DNA of 64,000 nucleotides from Entomospira culicis (GTDB lineage Bacteria; Spirochaetota; Spirochaetia; WRBN01): assembly GCF_028748145.1 (NCBI RefSeq), contig NZ_CP118181.1, positions 1,426,211 to 1,490,210 on the forward strand, in the 5' to 3' direction. Positions 18,732-29,578 of this stretch are shown one piece after another (within the stretch, counting starts at the first letter, position 1; every line of letters begins with the position of its first letter). The notes beneath the pieces are model-generated. The model worked only from the letters and a program-made list of their open reading frames with translations. It did no database searches and was not told the DNA's origin. The position numbers were made by a program, and so were the translations under genes.

Positions 18732-19153
18732 TATTCAAGTACCTCTCTCTTGGTTACGAATTTCGTTGGGATAGGCAACTTAGCACCCGCCAACTCCATC
18801 GCACGGCGTGCTAGCTCTGGTTGCACATTACCGCCAATCTCAAACATCACCGTACCGGGCTTAACCACAGCCACCCACTTCTCCGGCGATCCCTTTCCCT
18901 TACCCATGCGCGTCTCTGCAGGCTTTTTAGTGTAAGGAATATCTGGGAAAATGCGAATCCAAACCTTTCCCGTTCTCTTAATATGACGCGTCATGGCAAT
19001 ACGCGCAGCCTCAATCTGACGAGCAGTAATCCAACTAAGACCCATGCTCATCAAGCCATAACTACCAAAGACCACAGTATTGCAACGAGTAGCCTCACCA
19101 CGCATACGCCCGCGTTGAACTTTGCGATGTTTTACCCTCTTTGGACTAAGCAT
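18731..19153 (-). CDS. rplP: 50S ribosomal protein L16
   Basis: 140 residues; positions A-site tRNA on the 50S subunit. [19 protein letters not shown] at the N-terminus, [29 protein letters not shown] in content in the middle. Overlaps the end of rpsC by 8 bases. Confidence 0.97.
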   Translation of the reverse strand: MLSPKRVKHRKVQRGRMRGEATRCNTVVFGSYGLMSMGLSWITARQIEAARIAMTRHIKRTGKVWIRIFPDIPYTKKPAETRMGKGKGSPEKWVAVVKPGTVMFEIGGNVQPELARRAMELAGAKLPIPTKFVTKREVLE

Positions 19154-19856
19154 TGATCATCTCCTTATCTTCGCGCTTACGCAACAAGGTGCCAGCATCA
19201 TCTTTCTTTGCTTCAGATCCCAAGACCTCGCCCTTAAAAATCCATACCTTCACACCAATCACACCAAAGGTGGTATCCGCCTCAGCAAACCCATAATCAA
19301 TGTTAGCACGCAAAGTATGCAAAGGCACACGACCCTCTTTCTGCTCAAAATCACGACTCATCTCCGCGCCACCAAGACGCCCCGAAATCTTAATCTTGAT
19401 ACCTAAAGCTCCGGCCTTCATCGCACCAAAAACCGCACTCTTAAGCGCCTTTCTAAAAGGCCTGCGCCCCTTCAATTGACGCGCCACATTAAGGGCAACA
19501 ATCTGTGCCTCAAGCTCTGGGCGACGAATCTCTTTCACCTTAACCTTAACCGTCTTACCATCAACAAGCTTCTGCAATGAGGCATTAATCTTCTCGATAG
19601 TAGCACCCTTAGTACCAATTAACACACCAGGACGTGCCGTATGAATCATCACATTAATCACCTTATTCGACTGGCGACTAATCTCGATATCAGCAATATC
19701 AGCATTCTTGCACTCAGGGTAACTCATCAAGGTCTTGCGTAAAAATAGATCCTCATGCAAAGACTTAGCATATCCACTACCAGCCTCGTACCACGTGCTC
19801 TTCCACTTCTTATTAATCCCTAAACGTAATCCGTATGGATGAACTTTTTGTCCCAT
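19146..19856 (-). CDS. rpsC: 30S ribosomal protein S3
   Basis: 236 residues; mRNA entry site. [14 protein letters not shown] start, KH domain with [14 protein letters not shown], and the C-terminal S3 domain ([21 protein letters not shown]). Starts on the last base of the rplV stop region (1-base overlap). Confidence 0.97.
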   Translation of the reverse strand: MGQKVHPYGLRLGINKKWKSTWYEAGSGYAKSLHEDLFLRKTLMSYPECKNADIADIEISRQSNKVINVMIHTARPGVLIGTKGATIEKINASLQKLVDGKTVKVKVKEIRRPELEAQIVALNVARQLKGRRPFRKALKSAVFGAMKAGALGIKIKISGRLGGAEMSRDFEQKEGRVPLHTLRANIDYGFAEADTTFGVIGVKVWIFKGEVLGSEAKKDDAGTLLRKREDKEMINA

Positions 19857-20215
19857 TAGCGACTACTCTCCTTGCGATCCACTACAACCGTAATATGCGC
19901 CGAGCGCTTTAACAAACGATCCGCCTTACCATGACTACGTGCCCAAAGACGCTTCTGCTGAGGACCTTCATCCACATAAAGCTCCTTAATCACCAACACG
20001 CTCTCATCAAGTTGAGCATCTCTATCCATCGCATTACTAGCTGCGCTTTTAATAACCTTCTTTAAGAAGAAAGCACCTTTTTGAGGCATCGCCTCCAAAA
20101 TAGCCATAGCCTGCTCATAATTCTTAGCTCGCACCACATCTGCTACGGGACGAATCTTGTGCGCAGACATGGGTAGATACTTTGCTACAGCGCGAAAACC
20201 ACTCTCGTTTCTCAT
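19856..20215 (-). CDS. rplV: 50S ribosomal protein L22
   Basis: 119 residues; lines the exit tunnel. [21 protein letters not shown] and [25 protein letters not shown] match the family. 7 bases after rpsS. Confidence 0.96.
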   Translation of the reverse strand: MRNESGFRAVAKYLPMSAHKIRPVADVVRAKNYEQAMAILEAMPQKGAFFLKKVIKSAASNAMDRDAQLDESVLVIKELYVDEGPQQKRLWARSHGKADRLLKRSAHITVVVDRKESSR

Positions 20216-20222
20216 CTACCTA

Positions 20223-20504
20223 CTACCTCTTCCCTTTCTTGTCCGATCCAGCATGACCGCGAAAGATACGTGTTGGCGAGAACTCACCAAGCTTGTGCCC
20301 AACTAGATTCTCTGTCACATAGACAGGAACAAAAATCTTACCGTTATGCACCTCAATCGTCAAGCCTACCATATCTGGAATAATCGTAGATGATCGGGAG
20401 TATGTTTTTATATTTTTGCGATTCTTATCGCTTGCTTTGGTCGCCTCAACCTTCTTCAACAAATGTTGGGCAATAAAGGGACCTTTCTTAACAGATCTCG
20501 ACAT
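20223..20504 (-). CDS. rpsS: 30S ribosomal protein S19
   Basis: 93 residues. [40 protein letters not shown] and [17 protein letters not shown] are diagnostic of S19 in the 30S head. Confidence 0.97.
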   Translation of the reverse strand: MSRSVKKGPFIAQHLLKKVEATKASDKNRKNIKTYSRSSTIIPDMVGLTIEVHNGKIFVPVYVTENLVGHKLGEFSPTRIFRGHAGSDKKGKR

Positions 20505-20513
20505 ACCGCTCTC

Positions 20514-21335
20514 CTACTTACGTCTCTTAATAATGAACTGATCAGTGTTGTTCTTCTTCTTGCGTGTCTTGTAACCGCGCGTAGGTTGACCCCATGGCGT
20601 TACTGGATGGCGTCCACCCGAGGTACGACCTTCACCACCACCATGCGGGTGATCAACAGGATTCATCACAACACCACGAACTTTAGGGCGATTACCCAAC
20701 CAGCGATTACGCCCAGCCTTACCAAGCTTGATATTCATGTGGTCTTCGTTACCCACCTCACCAAGCGTAGCATAGCACTTTTTGTGCACATAGCGCGTCT
20801 CACCCGAAGGCAACTTCACAATCGCATAATCACCGTCGATACCTGCCAAGGTAGCGCCCACGCCGGCAGTACGACACAACTGTGCGCCTTTTCCGCGATG
20901 TAGCTCGATACAGTGAATGTTTCGCCCTGCAGGAATTTTCTCTAAAGGAAGCGCATTACCAACTTCAATCGGAGCATCCTCACTCGCGATAATCTCACTG
21001 CCCACCTTCAAGCCCTTAGGCCAGATGATATAGCGCTTCTCACCATCCACATAATTAATCAACGAGATAAATGCCGAACGGTTAGGATCGTACTCAACGC
21101 TGACAACTTTACCGGGAATGCCGATTTTATTTCTCTTAAAATCGATGGTTCGATACGACTTTTTATGTCCCGCACCACGACGACGCACCGAAATACGACC
21201 ATTCGATCGACCAGCACTCTCGCTCTTACCCTTCGTTAAACTCTTGGTACGTTCGTGTCCAGTCAACTCTTCAAAGGTCAAACTCTGACGATTGCGTTGT
21301 CCATTAGATGTTGGATTATATACTTTTACTGCCAT
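20514..21335 (-). CDS. rplB: 50S ribosomal protein L2
   Basis: 273 residues; needed for subunit association and the peptidyl-transferase centre. The conserved [14 protein letters not shown] loop near residue 225 is intact. 8 bases after rplW. Confidence 0.97.
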   Translation of the reverse strand: MAVKVYNPTSNGQRNRQSLTFEELTGHERTKSLTKGKSESAGRSNGRISVRRRGAGHKKSYRTIDFKRNKIGIPGKVVSVEYDPNRSAFISLINYVDGEKRYIIWPKGLKVGSEIIASEDAPIEVGNALPLEKIPAGRNIHCIELHRGKGAQLCRTAGVGATLAGIDGDYAIVKLPSGETRYVHKKCYATLGEVGNEDHMNIKLGKAGRNRWLGNRPKVRGVVMNPVDHPHGGGEGRTSGGRHPVTPWGQPTRGYKTRKKKNNTDQFIIKRRK

Positions 21336-21343
21336 AACTCTCT

Positions 21344-21652
21344 TTATGCCTCCAACTCAGCAATAGTCTTGCCTTCAGGAAGCACGACATAAGCCTTCTT
21401 CCACGAAGCTGTCTTACCATGCCCGCGCTTAACGCTACCACGATAAGGAATATTCGCTCTCTTTTTACCACGCACATTCACAATCGAGCAAGAGAGAGGT
21501 TCAATGTTAAACATCGTCTTCACCGCTTTCATAATCTCGATCTTATTACTCTGCTTGGCAACCTGAAAGACATAAGTTTTATTTTTTGCCTCTCGTAAAA
21601 GGCTCGATTTTTCACTTAAAATCGGTCTAATAAGAATCTCATCTGCCTTCAT
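21344..21652 (-). CDS. rplW: 50S ribosomal protein L23
   Basis: 102 residues; docking site for SRP and trigger factor at the tunnel exit. [24 protein letters not shown] and [20 protein letters not shown] fit the family. Abuts rplD with no spacer. Confidence 0.95.
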   Translation of the reverse strand: MKADEILIRPILSEKSSLLREAKNKTYVFQVAKQSNKIEIMKAVKTMFNIEPLSCSIVNVRGKKRANIPYRGSVKRGHGKTASWKKAYVVLPEGKTIAELEA

Positions 21653-22285
21653 CTATCGTTCTCCATAAAATTTGCCAAGCTCTTGCGTAGCGGTCTCTAA
21701 GATCAAAACTTTCTTCGCATAGAAAAGCTCATGCGCTTCTAGACGATTGTAAGCCAAAAATCTTACATTAGGAAAGTTTCGACCCGCTCTTCTTAGCATC
21801 ATATCGTCATCCTTCATGATAACCACAGCACGCTCGTGTGTAAAAAAGTGATGCAAAATCACACGTAAATCCTTGGTTTTACCACTGGCAATCGTGAAAT
21901 CTTCTACCACTTTAAAGACATCGTCATCAGAGGCCTTCATCGCAAGGATACTCTTGAGCGCAAGGCGCTTTACCTTTTTAGGTAGAGAGTAAGAGTAATC
22001 GCGAGGCTTAGGACCAAAAGCGGTACCACCACCCACCCAAACAGGGCTATTGCGACGACCAGCACGGGCGCGACCAGTGCCTTTCTGGCGATACGGTTTT
22101 TGGTGATTGGTATTGACCTCGCTTCTGGTCTTGGTAGAAGCAGTGCCCACACGACGATTAGCAGCCTCATTACGAATAGCGTGGTAAATGGAACCTTCAC
22201 TGACTTCAATTGCAAAGACCTCATCACTAAGGATAACCTTGCCTTTTTCTTTACCATCAATAGAGTAAACTTTCTTGTCCACCAC
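21653..22285 (-). CDS. rplD: 50S ribosomal protein L4
   Basis: 210 residues; tunnel protein and, in enterobacteria, autogenous regulator of the S10 operon. The extended loop ([32 protein letters not shown]) is present. GTG start using the last G of the rplC TAG stop, so the two cistrons overlap by one base. Confidence 0.95.
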   Translation of the reverse strand: MVDKKVYSIDGKEKGKVILSDEVFAIEVSEGSIYHAIRNEAANRRVGTASTKTRSEVNTNHQKPYRQKGTGRARAGRRNSPVWVGGGTAFGPKPRDYSYSLPKKVKRLALKSILAMKASDDDVFKVVEDFTIASGKTKDLRVILHHFFTHERAVVIMKDDDMMLRRAGRNFPNVRFLAYNRLEAHELFYAKKVLILETATQELGKFYGER

Positions 22286-22908
22286 TAACCTCTCTTCTTG
22301 GCGTCACGCACCACAATCATGCTCTTCTTAGGACCAGGAACTGCGCCCTGCACCAATAAAAGACCTGCTTCGGCATCTAAACGCACCACTTTTAAATTTT
22401 GAACTGTTACACGATCGCCACCCATACGTCCTGGCATTTTGCGACCTTTTTTCGTGTTAGCAGGAGTTGTACTCTGTCCCGTTGATCCAGGCTCACGGTG
22501 AAATTTAGAACCGTGCGTCTCGCGTCCACCACCAAAGTTGTAGCGCTTCATAACACCGGCAAAACCTTTACCCTTGCTTGTACCAACGACATCAACAAAG
22601 CGAACACCGTCCATAATCTCTACACCAAAGTGATCCCCTGGCTTACACTCTTTTTCATAATCCCTAAACTCAATTAAATGACGCTTAGGAGCTATCCCAT
22701 CCCCAAACTGACCCAAGTAAGGCTTGGTTACACGAGAAGGTTTTACATCAACCGACCCCAAGACAACGGCACTATAACCGTCGCGCTCTTTTGTCTTTTC
22801 GCCTACCACCGCGTTATGTTCAATTTTGATAACGGTTACTGGAATCAATACTCCCTCGTCATCAAACACTTGTGTCATTCCAATTTTCTGACCAATAAGC
22901 CCAATCAT
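22285..22908 (-). CDS. rplC: 50S ribosomal protein L3
   Basis: 207 residues. Start at MIGLIGQKIGMTQVF (ATG at 22908); one more in-frame TTG lies upstream. The extension near the peptidyl-transferase centre (NFGGGRETHGSKFHREPGS) is intact. 111 bases after rpsJ, the longest gap within the S10 part. Confidence 0.96.
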   Translation of the reverse strand: MIGLIGQKIGMTQVFDDEGVLIPVTVIKIEHNAVVGEKTKERDGYSAVVLGSVDVKPSRVTKPYLGQFGDGIAPKRHLIEFRDYEKECKPGDHFGVEIMDGVRFVDVVGTSKGKGFAGVMKRYNFGGGRETHGSKFHREPGSTGQSTTPANTKKGRKMPGRMGGDRVTVQNLKVVRLDAEAGLLLVQGAVPGPKKSMIVVRDAKKRG

Positions 22909-23019
22909 CAAATTCTACCTCGGACTTTTCCGTATATTTCTTTCCAACCTTGCAAAATCCATCGCCATACTAAAAAACTTTTAGTGCATCTATGGGGCAA
23001 CGAACTCCTCTCTATTCCA

Positions 23020-23325
23020 CTACTTAATGGAAACGTCTACACCAGCAGGCAATTCCTGCTTCATAAGGGCATCCATCACGGCAGGAGTTGGATCGATAAT
23101 ATCCACCAAACGCTTATGCGTTCGCATCTCAAACTGCTCGCGGGATTTTTTATTGACAAATGGAGAGCGCAACACTGTGTACTTCTGAATTCTGGTTGGC
23201 AAGGCGATTGGCCCAGCAACCTTAGCTCCATTGCTTCTTGCTACTTTGGCAATCTCTTGCGCAGATTTCTCTACCAACTCCGTATCAAATCCGCGTAATT
23301 GAACACGCATTTTATCTTTTTTCAC
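23020..23325 (-). CDS. rpsJ: 30S ribosomal protein S10
   Basis: 101 residues; 30S head protein and NusE transcription antitermination factor. [18 protein letters not shown] and [20 protein letters not shown] identify it, with a few extra N-terminal residues. First classical S10-operon gene, 71 bases after tuf. Confidence 0.97.
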   Translation of the reverse strand: MKKDKMRVQLRGFDTELVEKSAQEIAKVARSNGAKVAGPIALPTRIQKYTVLRSPFVNKKSREQFEMRTHKRLVDIIDPTPAVMDALMKQELPAGVDVSIK

Positions 23326-23396
23326 CCAATTCTCCTCAACTAAAAGACTCCCACTCCTGCAGGAGCCTTTATATATTGCCTTATTAAATCACCAAA

Positions 23397-24581
23397 TTAA
23401 TCCATAATCTCGATGATTTTTCCAGATGCTACCGTACGGCTACCTTCACGAATCGTAAAGCCTAGTCCCACGTCCATAGCAATCGGGTGAATCAACTCAA
23501 CCAAAATTTCGGTATTTTCACCAGGCATCACCATCTCTTTACCACCAGTAAGCTCTACAGCACCAGTAATGTCGGTTGTTCTAAAGTAGAACTGTGGGCG
23601 ATAGCCCGTAAAGAAGGGCTTCTCACGTCCACCCTCACCCTTGGTCAATGCATAAATAGCTGCTTTGAACTTGGTGTGTGGCTTAATAGAACCTGGCTTA
23701 GCCAAAACTTGACCACGCTCAACCGCCTTCTTATCAATACCACGGAGCAACGCACCAATGTTATCACCAGCTTGACCTTGATCAAGCAGTTTCTGGAACA
23801 TCTCCACACCCGTAACCGTGGTCTTTTGGGTATCACGAATACCGATGATTTCGACTTCCTCGCCCACTTTAATCACACCCTGCTCGATACGACCAGTAAC
23901 AACCGTACCACGACCAGAGATAGAGAAGACATCTTCAATAGGCATCAAGAATGGCTTATCGATGGCGCGCTCTGGCTCAGGGAAGTAAGTATCCATTGCA
24001 TGGAGAAGATCGGCGATAGGTTGCGTAGCTTCTGGATCATCAATTGCAGACATCGCCTTAAAGGCAGAACCGCGAATAATAGGCACATCGTCTGGATAAT
24101 CGTATTTTTTAAGAAGATCTTTAACCTCTTCTTCTACCAACTCTACCAAGTCAGGATCGGCAAGATCCATCTTGTTCAAGAAGACAATAAGATTAGGTAC
24201 ACCTACTTGTTTAGCAAGCAAAATATGCTCACGAGTCTGTGGCTCTGGACCAGAATCGGCAGCAACCAACAAGACAGCACCGTCCATCTGCGCAGCACCT
24301 GTGATCATGTTTTTGATATAGTCGGCGTGACCTGGGCAGTCCACGTGAGCATAATGACGCGCTTCGGTCTCATACTCAATATGTCGAGTGTTAATCGTGA
24401 TACCGCGCGCCTTCTCTTCTGGGGCGTTATCGATATCATCGTATTTCATCTCTTTACCACCGTTCTTTCGTGCACAGTAGGCTGAAAGGGCTGCGGTTAA
24501 TGTTGTCTTACCGTGGTCAACGTGTCCAATGGTTCCAACATTAATGTGTGGCTTCGTACGCACGAACTTCTCTTTTGCCAT
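23397..24581 (-). CDS. tuf: Elongation factor Tu
   Basis: GTPase delivering aminoacyl-tRNA to the ribosome. 394 residues, three domains. G1 GHVDHGKTT (residues 19-27), switch region ARGITINT, G3 DCPGHADY, G4 NKMD and the G5 GSAF are intact. GGAGG lies 9 bases before the ATG. It is the first gene of the ribosomal cluster and is directly followed by rpsJ, an arrangement I recall for Treponema; fusA, rpsG and rpsL are not adjacent. Confidence 0.98.
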   Translation of the reverse strand: MAKEKFVRTKPHINVGTIGHVDHGKTTLTAALSAYCARKNGGKEMKYDDIDNAPEEKARGITINTRHIEYETEARHYAHVDCPGHADYIKNMITGAAQMDGAVLLVAADSGPEPQTREHILLAKQVGVPNLIVFLNKMDLADPDLVELVEEEVKDLLKKYDYPDDVPIIRGSAFKAMSAIDDPEATQPIADLLHAMDTYFPEPERAIDKPFLMPIEDVFSISGRGTVVTGRIEQGVIKVGEEVEIIGIRDTQKTTVTGVEMFQKLLDQGQAGDNIGALLRGIDKKAVERGQVLAKPGSIKPHTKFKAAIYALTKGEGGREKPFFTGYRPQFYFRTTDITGAVELTGGKEMVMPGENTEILVELIHPIAMDVGLGFTIREGSRTVASGKIIEIMD

Positions 24582-24741
24582 TGATTGTTTCCTCCATTCA
24601 ATGTATTTAAATCAATAAATTATCGTCGAAGGGAGGACTTACTAGCCACAAAATATAACTAATCCATCAAAATAGACAAATTAATTTCAATTCTGGAAGC
24701 GGCTTAGCTTGCCTTTTGCATCAAGTAAGCATCCCATCTTT

Positions 24742-24764
24742 ATTTAAAGATCATCTCTTTAAAT
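24742..24764 (-). promoter_or_regulatory. Stem-loop at the 5' end of the tuf leader
   Basis: Perfect 9-bp arms ATTTAAAGA/TCTTTAAAT around a 5-nt loop, about 8 nt downstream of the predicted transcription start and about 160 nt before tuf. No U-tract follows, so it is not a terminator; it may protect the mRNA 5' end or take part in leader control. Confidence 0.45.
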
Positions 24765-24778
24765 TGATCATTTACATT

Positions 24779-24807
24779 ATCATAACATATATCCTAAAAA
24801 AAAGCAA
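24779..24807 (-). promoter_or_regulatory. Putative promoter of the tuf-ribosomal protein cluster
   Basis: On the minus strand, -35 TTGCTT (24802-24807) and -10 TATGAT (24779-24784) are separated by 17 bases. Predicted start near 24772 gives a leader of about 190 nt, long for this compact genome. Confidence 0.6.
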
Positions 24808-24825
24808 GTACATAAACCCTTCTTT

Positions 24826-27066
24826 TTAACGTTTTTCTTCATCTACTCTAAATTTACTCATCAGTTTGTTCACCCCTTCAATCTTTTGTTCGTTGCTCAC
24901 CACCATCTTTTTGAGCACCCCTAAACTGGTCGTGATGCGCTCGGTGGCATCGCACACAATCTGCACCGACTCCATATCCTGTGCAATAAACCTCACCATG
25001 CTCTTCATATCCTGTTCAATACGCTGTCCCTCATGCCTCATCTCTTGAGAGGCCTCTCGCACTGCTTGCGCGCTATGTGTAAGTAAAGACAAACTCCTAG
25101 AGACATCCACACTGCCCTGCGCCTGCTCTTGCATTGCCTCTTGCACCTGTTTAATCAACCCAGAGACATCCTCAATCCCCGCAAAAAGCGCATCCAAACT
25201 CGATTGGCTATCTCGACTTGCTCCAGCAATGCCACCAATCGTCTCATGCACCGCGCGTAGCCCCATACTGATATCCTTACTTTGTACCGTCGCTCGCTCT
25301 GCCAAATTACGAATCTCATCAGCAACCACGGCAAAGCCCTTTCCTACATCGCCAGCATGTGCTGCTTCTATCGCTGCATTCATCGCCAATAAGTTCGTCT
25401 GCGTCGCAATCTCCTCGATAATTGCATTGGCTTCCTGCAACTTCACAGAATCCTTAACCACCTCGCGAATGCGCTCCTGCACCACCCCTTGTTGATTACG
25501 ACTCACCTCTCCAGCCTTATGCAACACCTCATACTCCTTCGCCATCTGTCGCACAATCCGATCCACACTCTGAATATTGGCTACCATCTCCTCAATCACG
25601 GCAGAACTTCGTACAATCGCCGTTGCCTCTTCCTGCGTGCGCCCCGCCATCTCATCGATACTCGTAATCAAGCTTGCCGTATTTCTCTGGCTAGACTCCA
25701 CCACCACCTGCTGTCCCTGCACGTTTACCACAATTTTATTCACCGCAAGTTGAACATCTTCCAAATTCTCTTCCGAGTGTCCCATCTCCCGACGCAACGC
25801 ATTACTATTATGCGTCAAATCCACCATGCTCTGCTTAATCTGTACCACAATCTCCTTAAGCTTAGTAATAAAACTATTAAAGCTCACCGCAACCACGCCC
25901 ACCTCATCCTCTCGCTTAATCTCAATCATCCGTGTCAAATCACCACCACCGCGCGCAATCATGCTCAACGCCTTATTCATCGCCACTAACGGCATCAAAA
26001 CCAATTGCATAACAATATACGTCAGCACCGCAATCACCACGATAATCATCACCAAAGAAAAGCCCAAAAAGCGCGATAACTCGGGAACTCCCTTCAACAT
26101 CTCCTGCTCAGTAACCGTCCAAAGCACCATCCAAGAGCTATCCTGCACGCCCGGTAGATGCAAAATTGTCCCAAATGTATAGCCACGTGTCTGTCGCCCA
26201 AGAACATTCAAATCTCTTTGTATCGCATGTGAATGATGCTGTTCTTTATCAACCTTATCAAAAATTCCTTTCATGACATTAAATTCGTCTTGTGTCAAAA
26301 ACTCTTGAAATTTTCGCCCAATATACTCCTCATCGCTATGCTCTAGCACCGTAAAATTACCCGTAATCACCCCATACAAGCGAGGCTCCATCGGATAATC
26401 TAATTTACGCAAAAAATGAAAAATGCTCTCATTAGAGATATCTATCCCCAAAACTCCATAAATACCGCCTGTCTCCTCGTTATGAATAGGCACCACAATC
26501 GACGTTCCCGTGCGCGCAATTGTTAAGCTACTACGCGGAAAATTATGATAGTGCTTGTTGATAATTGCCGGTCGGCGCTCTTGACGCACTTGTTGCAATA
26601 CCGAATAACCCTGTGCATCAGCAAAGTTAGCCCCCAACCACCGACTCTCCCCCCTGCGCGCGTACACTTGAATACGCCCTTGATCATCACCAAAATGTTG
26701 TGCATCATCAATATATGACTCATCCAAACCATCATAGGCGTTAGGCTCCATAATGACCCAAACCCCATCCCATCCCTTATTCAATTCGCTAGCATCCGCC
26801 AAAATATGCGCCAGCCACTCCCTACGTAGCGAAGTATCTTCTGGATAATGTGGTAAAAAAGATTGAATCGTGATCGCCTGATCAATGGCCATCAAAAGTT
26901 CACTCTCAATCGCAGAAGCCAAAATCAACGAATGCTGACGCCCCATACTCAAACTGCGCTTCATCACCATATCGCGTACCTGCCCAATCACAATACTACT
27001 GACAAGCAACGTTAAAATCATCAACCCAGTCCCAAGAAAAAGTACCACTCTTGCGGAGATATTCAT
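24826..27066 (-). CDS. Methyl-accepting chemotaxis protein (MCP-A)
   Basis: Transmembrane chemoreceptor signalling to CheA/CheW. 746 residues: membrane helix at 8-28, a periplasmic double-Cache-like sensor to about 335, a second helix near 335-357, HAMP, then a long cytoplasmic coiled coil. The signalling tip ([20 protein letters not shown]) is canonical. The sensor has the motif PNAYDGLD followed by [12 protein letters not shown], shared with the three neighbours. No NWxxF CheR/CheB tether at the C-terminus (ends DEEKR). GGGAG lies 6 bases before the ATG. Separated from the upstream MCP by a terminator and its own promoter. Confidence 0.95.
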   Translation of the reverse strand: MNISARVVLFLGTGLMILTLLVSSIVIGQVRDMVMKRSLSMGRQHSLILASAIESELLMAIDQAITIQSFLPHYPEDTSLRREWLAHILADASELNKGWDGVWVIMEPNAYDGLDESYIDDAQHFGDDQGRIQVYARRGESRWLGANFADAQGYSVLQQVRQERRPAIINKHYHNFPRSSLTIARTGTSIVVPIHNEETGGIYGVLGIDISNESIFHFLRKLDYPMEPRLYGVITGNFTVLEHSDEEYIGRKFQEFLTQDEFNVMKGIFDKVDKEQHHSHAIQRDLNVLGRQTRGYTFGTILHLPGVQDSSWMVLWTVTEQEMLKGVPELSRFLGFSLVMIIVVIAVLTYIVMQLVLMPLVAMNKALSMIARGGGDLTRMIEIKREDEVGVVAVSFNSFITKLKEIVVQIKQSMVDLTHNSNALRREMGHSEENLEDVQLAVNKIVVNVQGQQVVVESSQRNTASLITSIDEMAGRTQEEATAIVRSSAVIEEMVANIQSVDRIVRQMAKEYEVLHKAGEVSRNQQGVVQERIREVVKDSVKLQEANAIIEEIATQTNLLAMNAAIEAAHAGDVGKGFAVVADEIRNLAERATVQSKDISMGLRAVHETIGGIAGASRDSQSSLDALFAGIEDVSGLIKQVQEAMQEQAQGSVDVSRSLSLLTHSAQAVREASQEMRHEGQRIEQDMKSMVRFIAQDMESVQIVCDATERITTSLGVLKKMVVSNEQKIEGVNKLMSKFRVDEEKR

Positions 27067-27103
27067 TGCATGCTCCCTTTATTTTTGAAATTTTACATAT
27101 TGT

Positions 27104-27132
27104 ATTTTATTTCAAAAAAGGATAAAATTCAA
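27104..27132 (-). promoter_or_regulatory. Putative promoter of MCP-A
   Basis: Minus strand -35 TTGAAT (27127-27132) and -10 TAAAAT (27104-27109), spacer 17 bases, in an AT-rich gap. AT-richness makes chance matches likely. Confidence 0.35.
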
Positions 27133-27220
27133 CAAAATTCCCCAATATATCCTCTTTTATGCTATTGACATAGAGAGCAGATAATACTTATCATACCAAA
27201 GCAATTTTTTAATCCATAAC

Positions 27221-27253
27221 AAAAAAAAGATAACCCAAAGGCTATCTTTTTTT
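27221..27253 (-). terminator. Terminator downstream of MCP-B
   Basis: An 11-bp A/T-ended stem (AAAAAAAGATA/TATCTTTTTTT) with inner CC/GG pairs and a CAAA loop, flanked by A and T runs, so it can work on either strand. It lies 23 bases after the MCP-B stop and isolates MCP-A. Confidence 0.75.
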
Positions 27254-27275
27254 ATTTTTAAAGGAGTAAGCTCTT

Positions 27276-29531
27276 TTATGTCTTAAACTTACCAATCACC
27301 TCGCTAATTCCATTACTGTAGTCGTAATTTCTCGTTACAATCGTATCTAAGTCATTGGTAGTTTGGATCACCTTGTCAATCACCCGCACCAAATTTTCAA
27401 TATCAGCCTTATCATTACCCATCTTATCCGAGAAACGTTTGGTCAAGTAAGTAATCGCCTCGCCCTCTCGCTTCATCTTGCTAGCCATATCTTTTACGTC
27501 ATATGCACTATGGGTGATCATGCGTAAACTCTTCATCACCTCTTGGCTACCAATGCTCTGCTCTTGCATCGCCTCCTCAATTTGACTAATCAATTTGGAG
27601 AGCCCCTCAATCGCACCAAAGACCTCTTCGTAGGCTTTTTCATTTTCATCACTGGCAGCTTCAATGCTAGCAATTGTCTCATGAACTATAGCCAACTCAT
27701 CACTAATGCTTTTACTCTGTATCGCAGCGCCCTCGGCTAAGTTACGAATCTCATCAGCAACCACCGCAAAGCCCTTACCTACATCACCTGCATGTGCAGC
27801 CTCAATCGCCGCATTCATAGCAAGTAAATTCGTCTGATTCGCAATCTCTTCAATAATTGCATTAGCTTCACGCAAATTCGCCGATCCTTTAACAACCTCT
27901 CGGATCTGCTCACGCACAATCAACTGCTTCTCTCGCCCATCCTCACCCGCTAAGTAGAGCTCACGATACTGCCTTGCCACCTCTTGCGCAATATTATTCA
28001 CACTACCAATTGAAGCCACCATCTGCTCAATCGCTGCCGAACTCTGCGTTACTCCTGAAGATTGACTAGAAATAAGCGTCTCCAAATGATTCACATCATT
28101 CGTAACCAAACTCACCGTATTATTCGTTTCTATAACCATATCCACCAATTTTGATTCAATATTAGTAACCAATTCAGAAATTCCTCGTTGAATATCGGTG
28201 AGAGATTGACGCACCTGCTCCATCTCCTCCTGTAAAATGGTAGACGTACGCGATAATAAACGCGTATCCTCCTGCACACTACTCACCGTATCATGAATGT
28301 TTCCTACAAAACGATCAAACTCAATAGAGAGTTCTGCAACCTCATCTTCACCACGAATAGCCGTGCGCTGAGTTAAATCACCTTCGCCACGCGCAATACT
28401 CTCTACCGCACGGTTAATTGTATCTAAATTCTTAAAATTACGATTAACAATGTAACTAATAACCACAGCCAATATCGCTAGAATAGCCAACATACCCGCA
28501 ACAGTTGCGCGACGATACAGAACAATCCCATCAAGCATATCCTTTTTGTGTACCGTATACACAACCAACCAACGATCAACATTCCCGACCACCAACGTTT
28601 CGTTATCGCCAAGCAACTTCACTATCGACATAAAAGAATAACTCGTGCCCGGACGGTTAGGATCGATATCCTTACGTATGAGGTTGTGCGTATGCGGTGG
28701 CGCATTAGGCTCACGAATTTCATGCTCAAATGCCCACTCAAACTCTCGTTTCTGCTCCATCGTCAAACTCTCGGTAAAGACATTGCCAATAGATTCTGGA
28801 ATACTATGGTTTAAAAATACCGCACTAAAACTCGTTACACCATGAAATTGCATCGGGATAGGCTCTTCAAATTCATAGAAAGCACTAAAGAGATAACTAG
28901 AAGGAATATCAAACCCTAAAACCCCAAAAATTTCACGCGTCTTAGGATCCTCAATGGGAATCATAATCGTAAAACCAGTACGCGCAATGGGCAAGTGTTG
29001 GTTAAAGGAAGGATAAAGTCGTGATTGCACCCGCGGACGACGTTCGGTAACCACCGAAGAAATGGCTGCATCGTTCTCCAAATCACGATAATCAGCCCCA
29101 AGAAAAGTAATCTTTCCATCTTCGGCATACACCTGTACCCGACCGGCTTCGTCGCCAAAATTAAGCGGATCATTAATAAATAAATCATCAAGACCGTCAA
29201 ACGCATTAGGTAAAAAGACCACCCAAATGCCATCAATATCAGCTTGATCCAAGCTCGCACTACGTAATTGTTGCGCTAACCAGGGTCTTCGCTCACTGGG
29301 ATTATCTGGATAATTAGTAAGAATACGCTGTAAAACATCCGCCTGCGTAGCCACTAAATCGACACGCTCTTGCACCGCAGTAGCCATGGTAATCGCGTGC
29401 GATTCGGCTCGCTCCATGCTTGTCTGCAGTATCTTATCGTATACAACCTTAATTGCATATGCCGACAAGCTACTAAGCAAGATAATTAACGTCACCATGA
29501 CATACCATGTGGTTTGTGTCTTAATTTTCAT
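27276..29531 (-). CDS. Methyl-accepting chemotaxis protein (MCP-B)
   Basis: 751 residues with the same layout as its neighbours: N-terminal membrane helix (about 10-30), a double-Cache-like periplasmic sensor, a second helix near 345-365, HAMP with GEGDLTQRT, and a coiled-coil signalling domain with [20 protein letters not shown] at the tip. Sensor motif PNAFDGLD, then [12 protein letters not shown]. No C-terminal pentapeptide. AAGGTGAG precedes the ATG. 47 bases downstream of MCP-C, so probably last gene of a three-MCP operon (D-C-B). The ligand is unknown. Confidence 0.95.
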   Translation of the reverse strand: MKIKTQTTWYVMVTLIILLSSLSAYAIKVVYDKILQTSMERAESHAITMATAVQERVDLVATQADVLQRILTNYPDNPSERRPWLAQQLRSASLDQADIDGIWVVFLPNAFDGLDDLFINDPLNFGDEAGRVQVYAEDGKITFLGADYRDLENDAAISSVVTERRPRVQSRLYPSFNQHLPIARTGFTIMIPIEDPKTREIFGVLGFDIPSSYLFSAFYEFEEPIPMQFHGVTSFSAVFLNHSIPESIGNVFTESLTMEQKREFEWAFEHEIREPNAPPHTHNLIRKDIDPNRPGTSYSFMSIVKLLGDNETLVVGNVDRWLVVYTVHKKDMLDGIVLYRRATVAGMLAILAILAVVISYIVNRNFKNLDTINRAVESIARGEGDLTQRTAIRGEDEVAELSIEFDRFVGNIHDTVSSVQEDTRLLSRTSTILQEEMEQVRQSLTDIQRGISELVTNIESKLVDMVIETNNTVSLVTNDVNHLETLISSQSSGVTQSSAAIEQMVASIGSVNNIAQEVARQYRELYLAGEDGREKQLIVREQIREVVKGSANLREANAIIEEIANQTNLLAMNAAIEAAHAGDVGKGFAVVADEIRNLAEGAAIQSKSISDELAIVHETIASIEAASDENEKAYEEVFGAIEGLSKLISQIEEAMQEQSIGSQEVMKSLRMITHSAYDVKDMASKMKREGEAITYLTKRFSDKMGNDKADIENLVRVIDKVIQTTNDLDTIVTRNYDYSNGISEVIGKFKT

Positions 29532-29578
29532 AGAATCTCACCTTTTTACTCTCTAAAATCGCCATCTATACACACTCA

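Noticed and set aside
23354-23365. 12-bp palindrome CTCCTGCAGGAG between tuf and rpsJ
   Set aside because: No loop and no T-run follow it, and tuf-rpsJ are probably cotranscribed, so I do not call a terminator.
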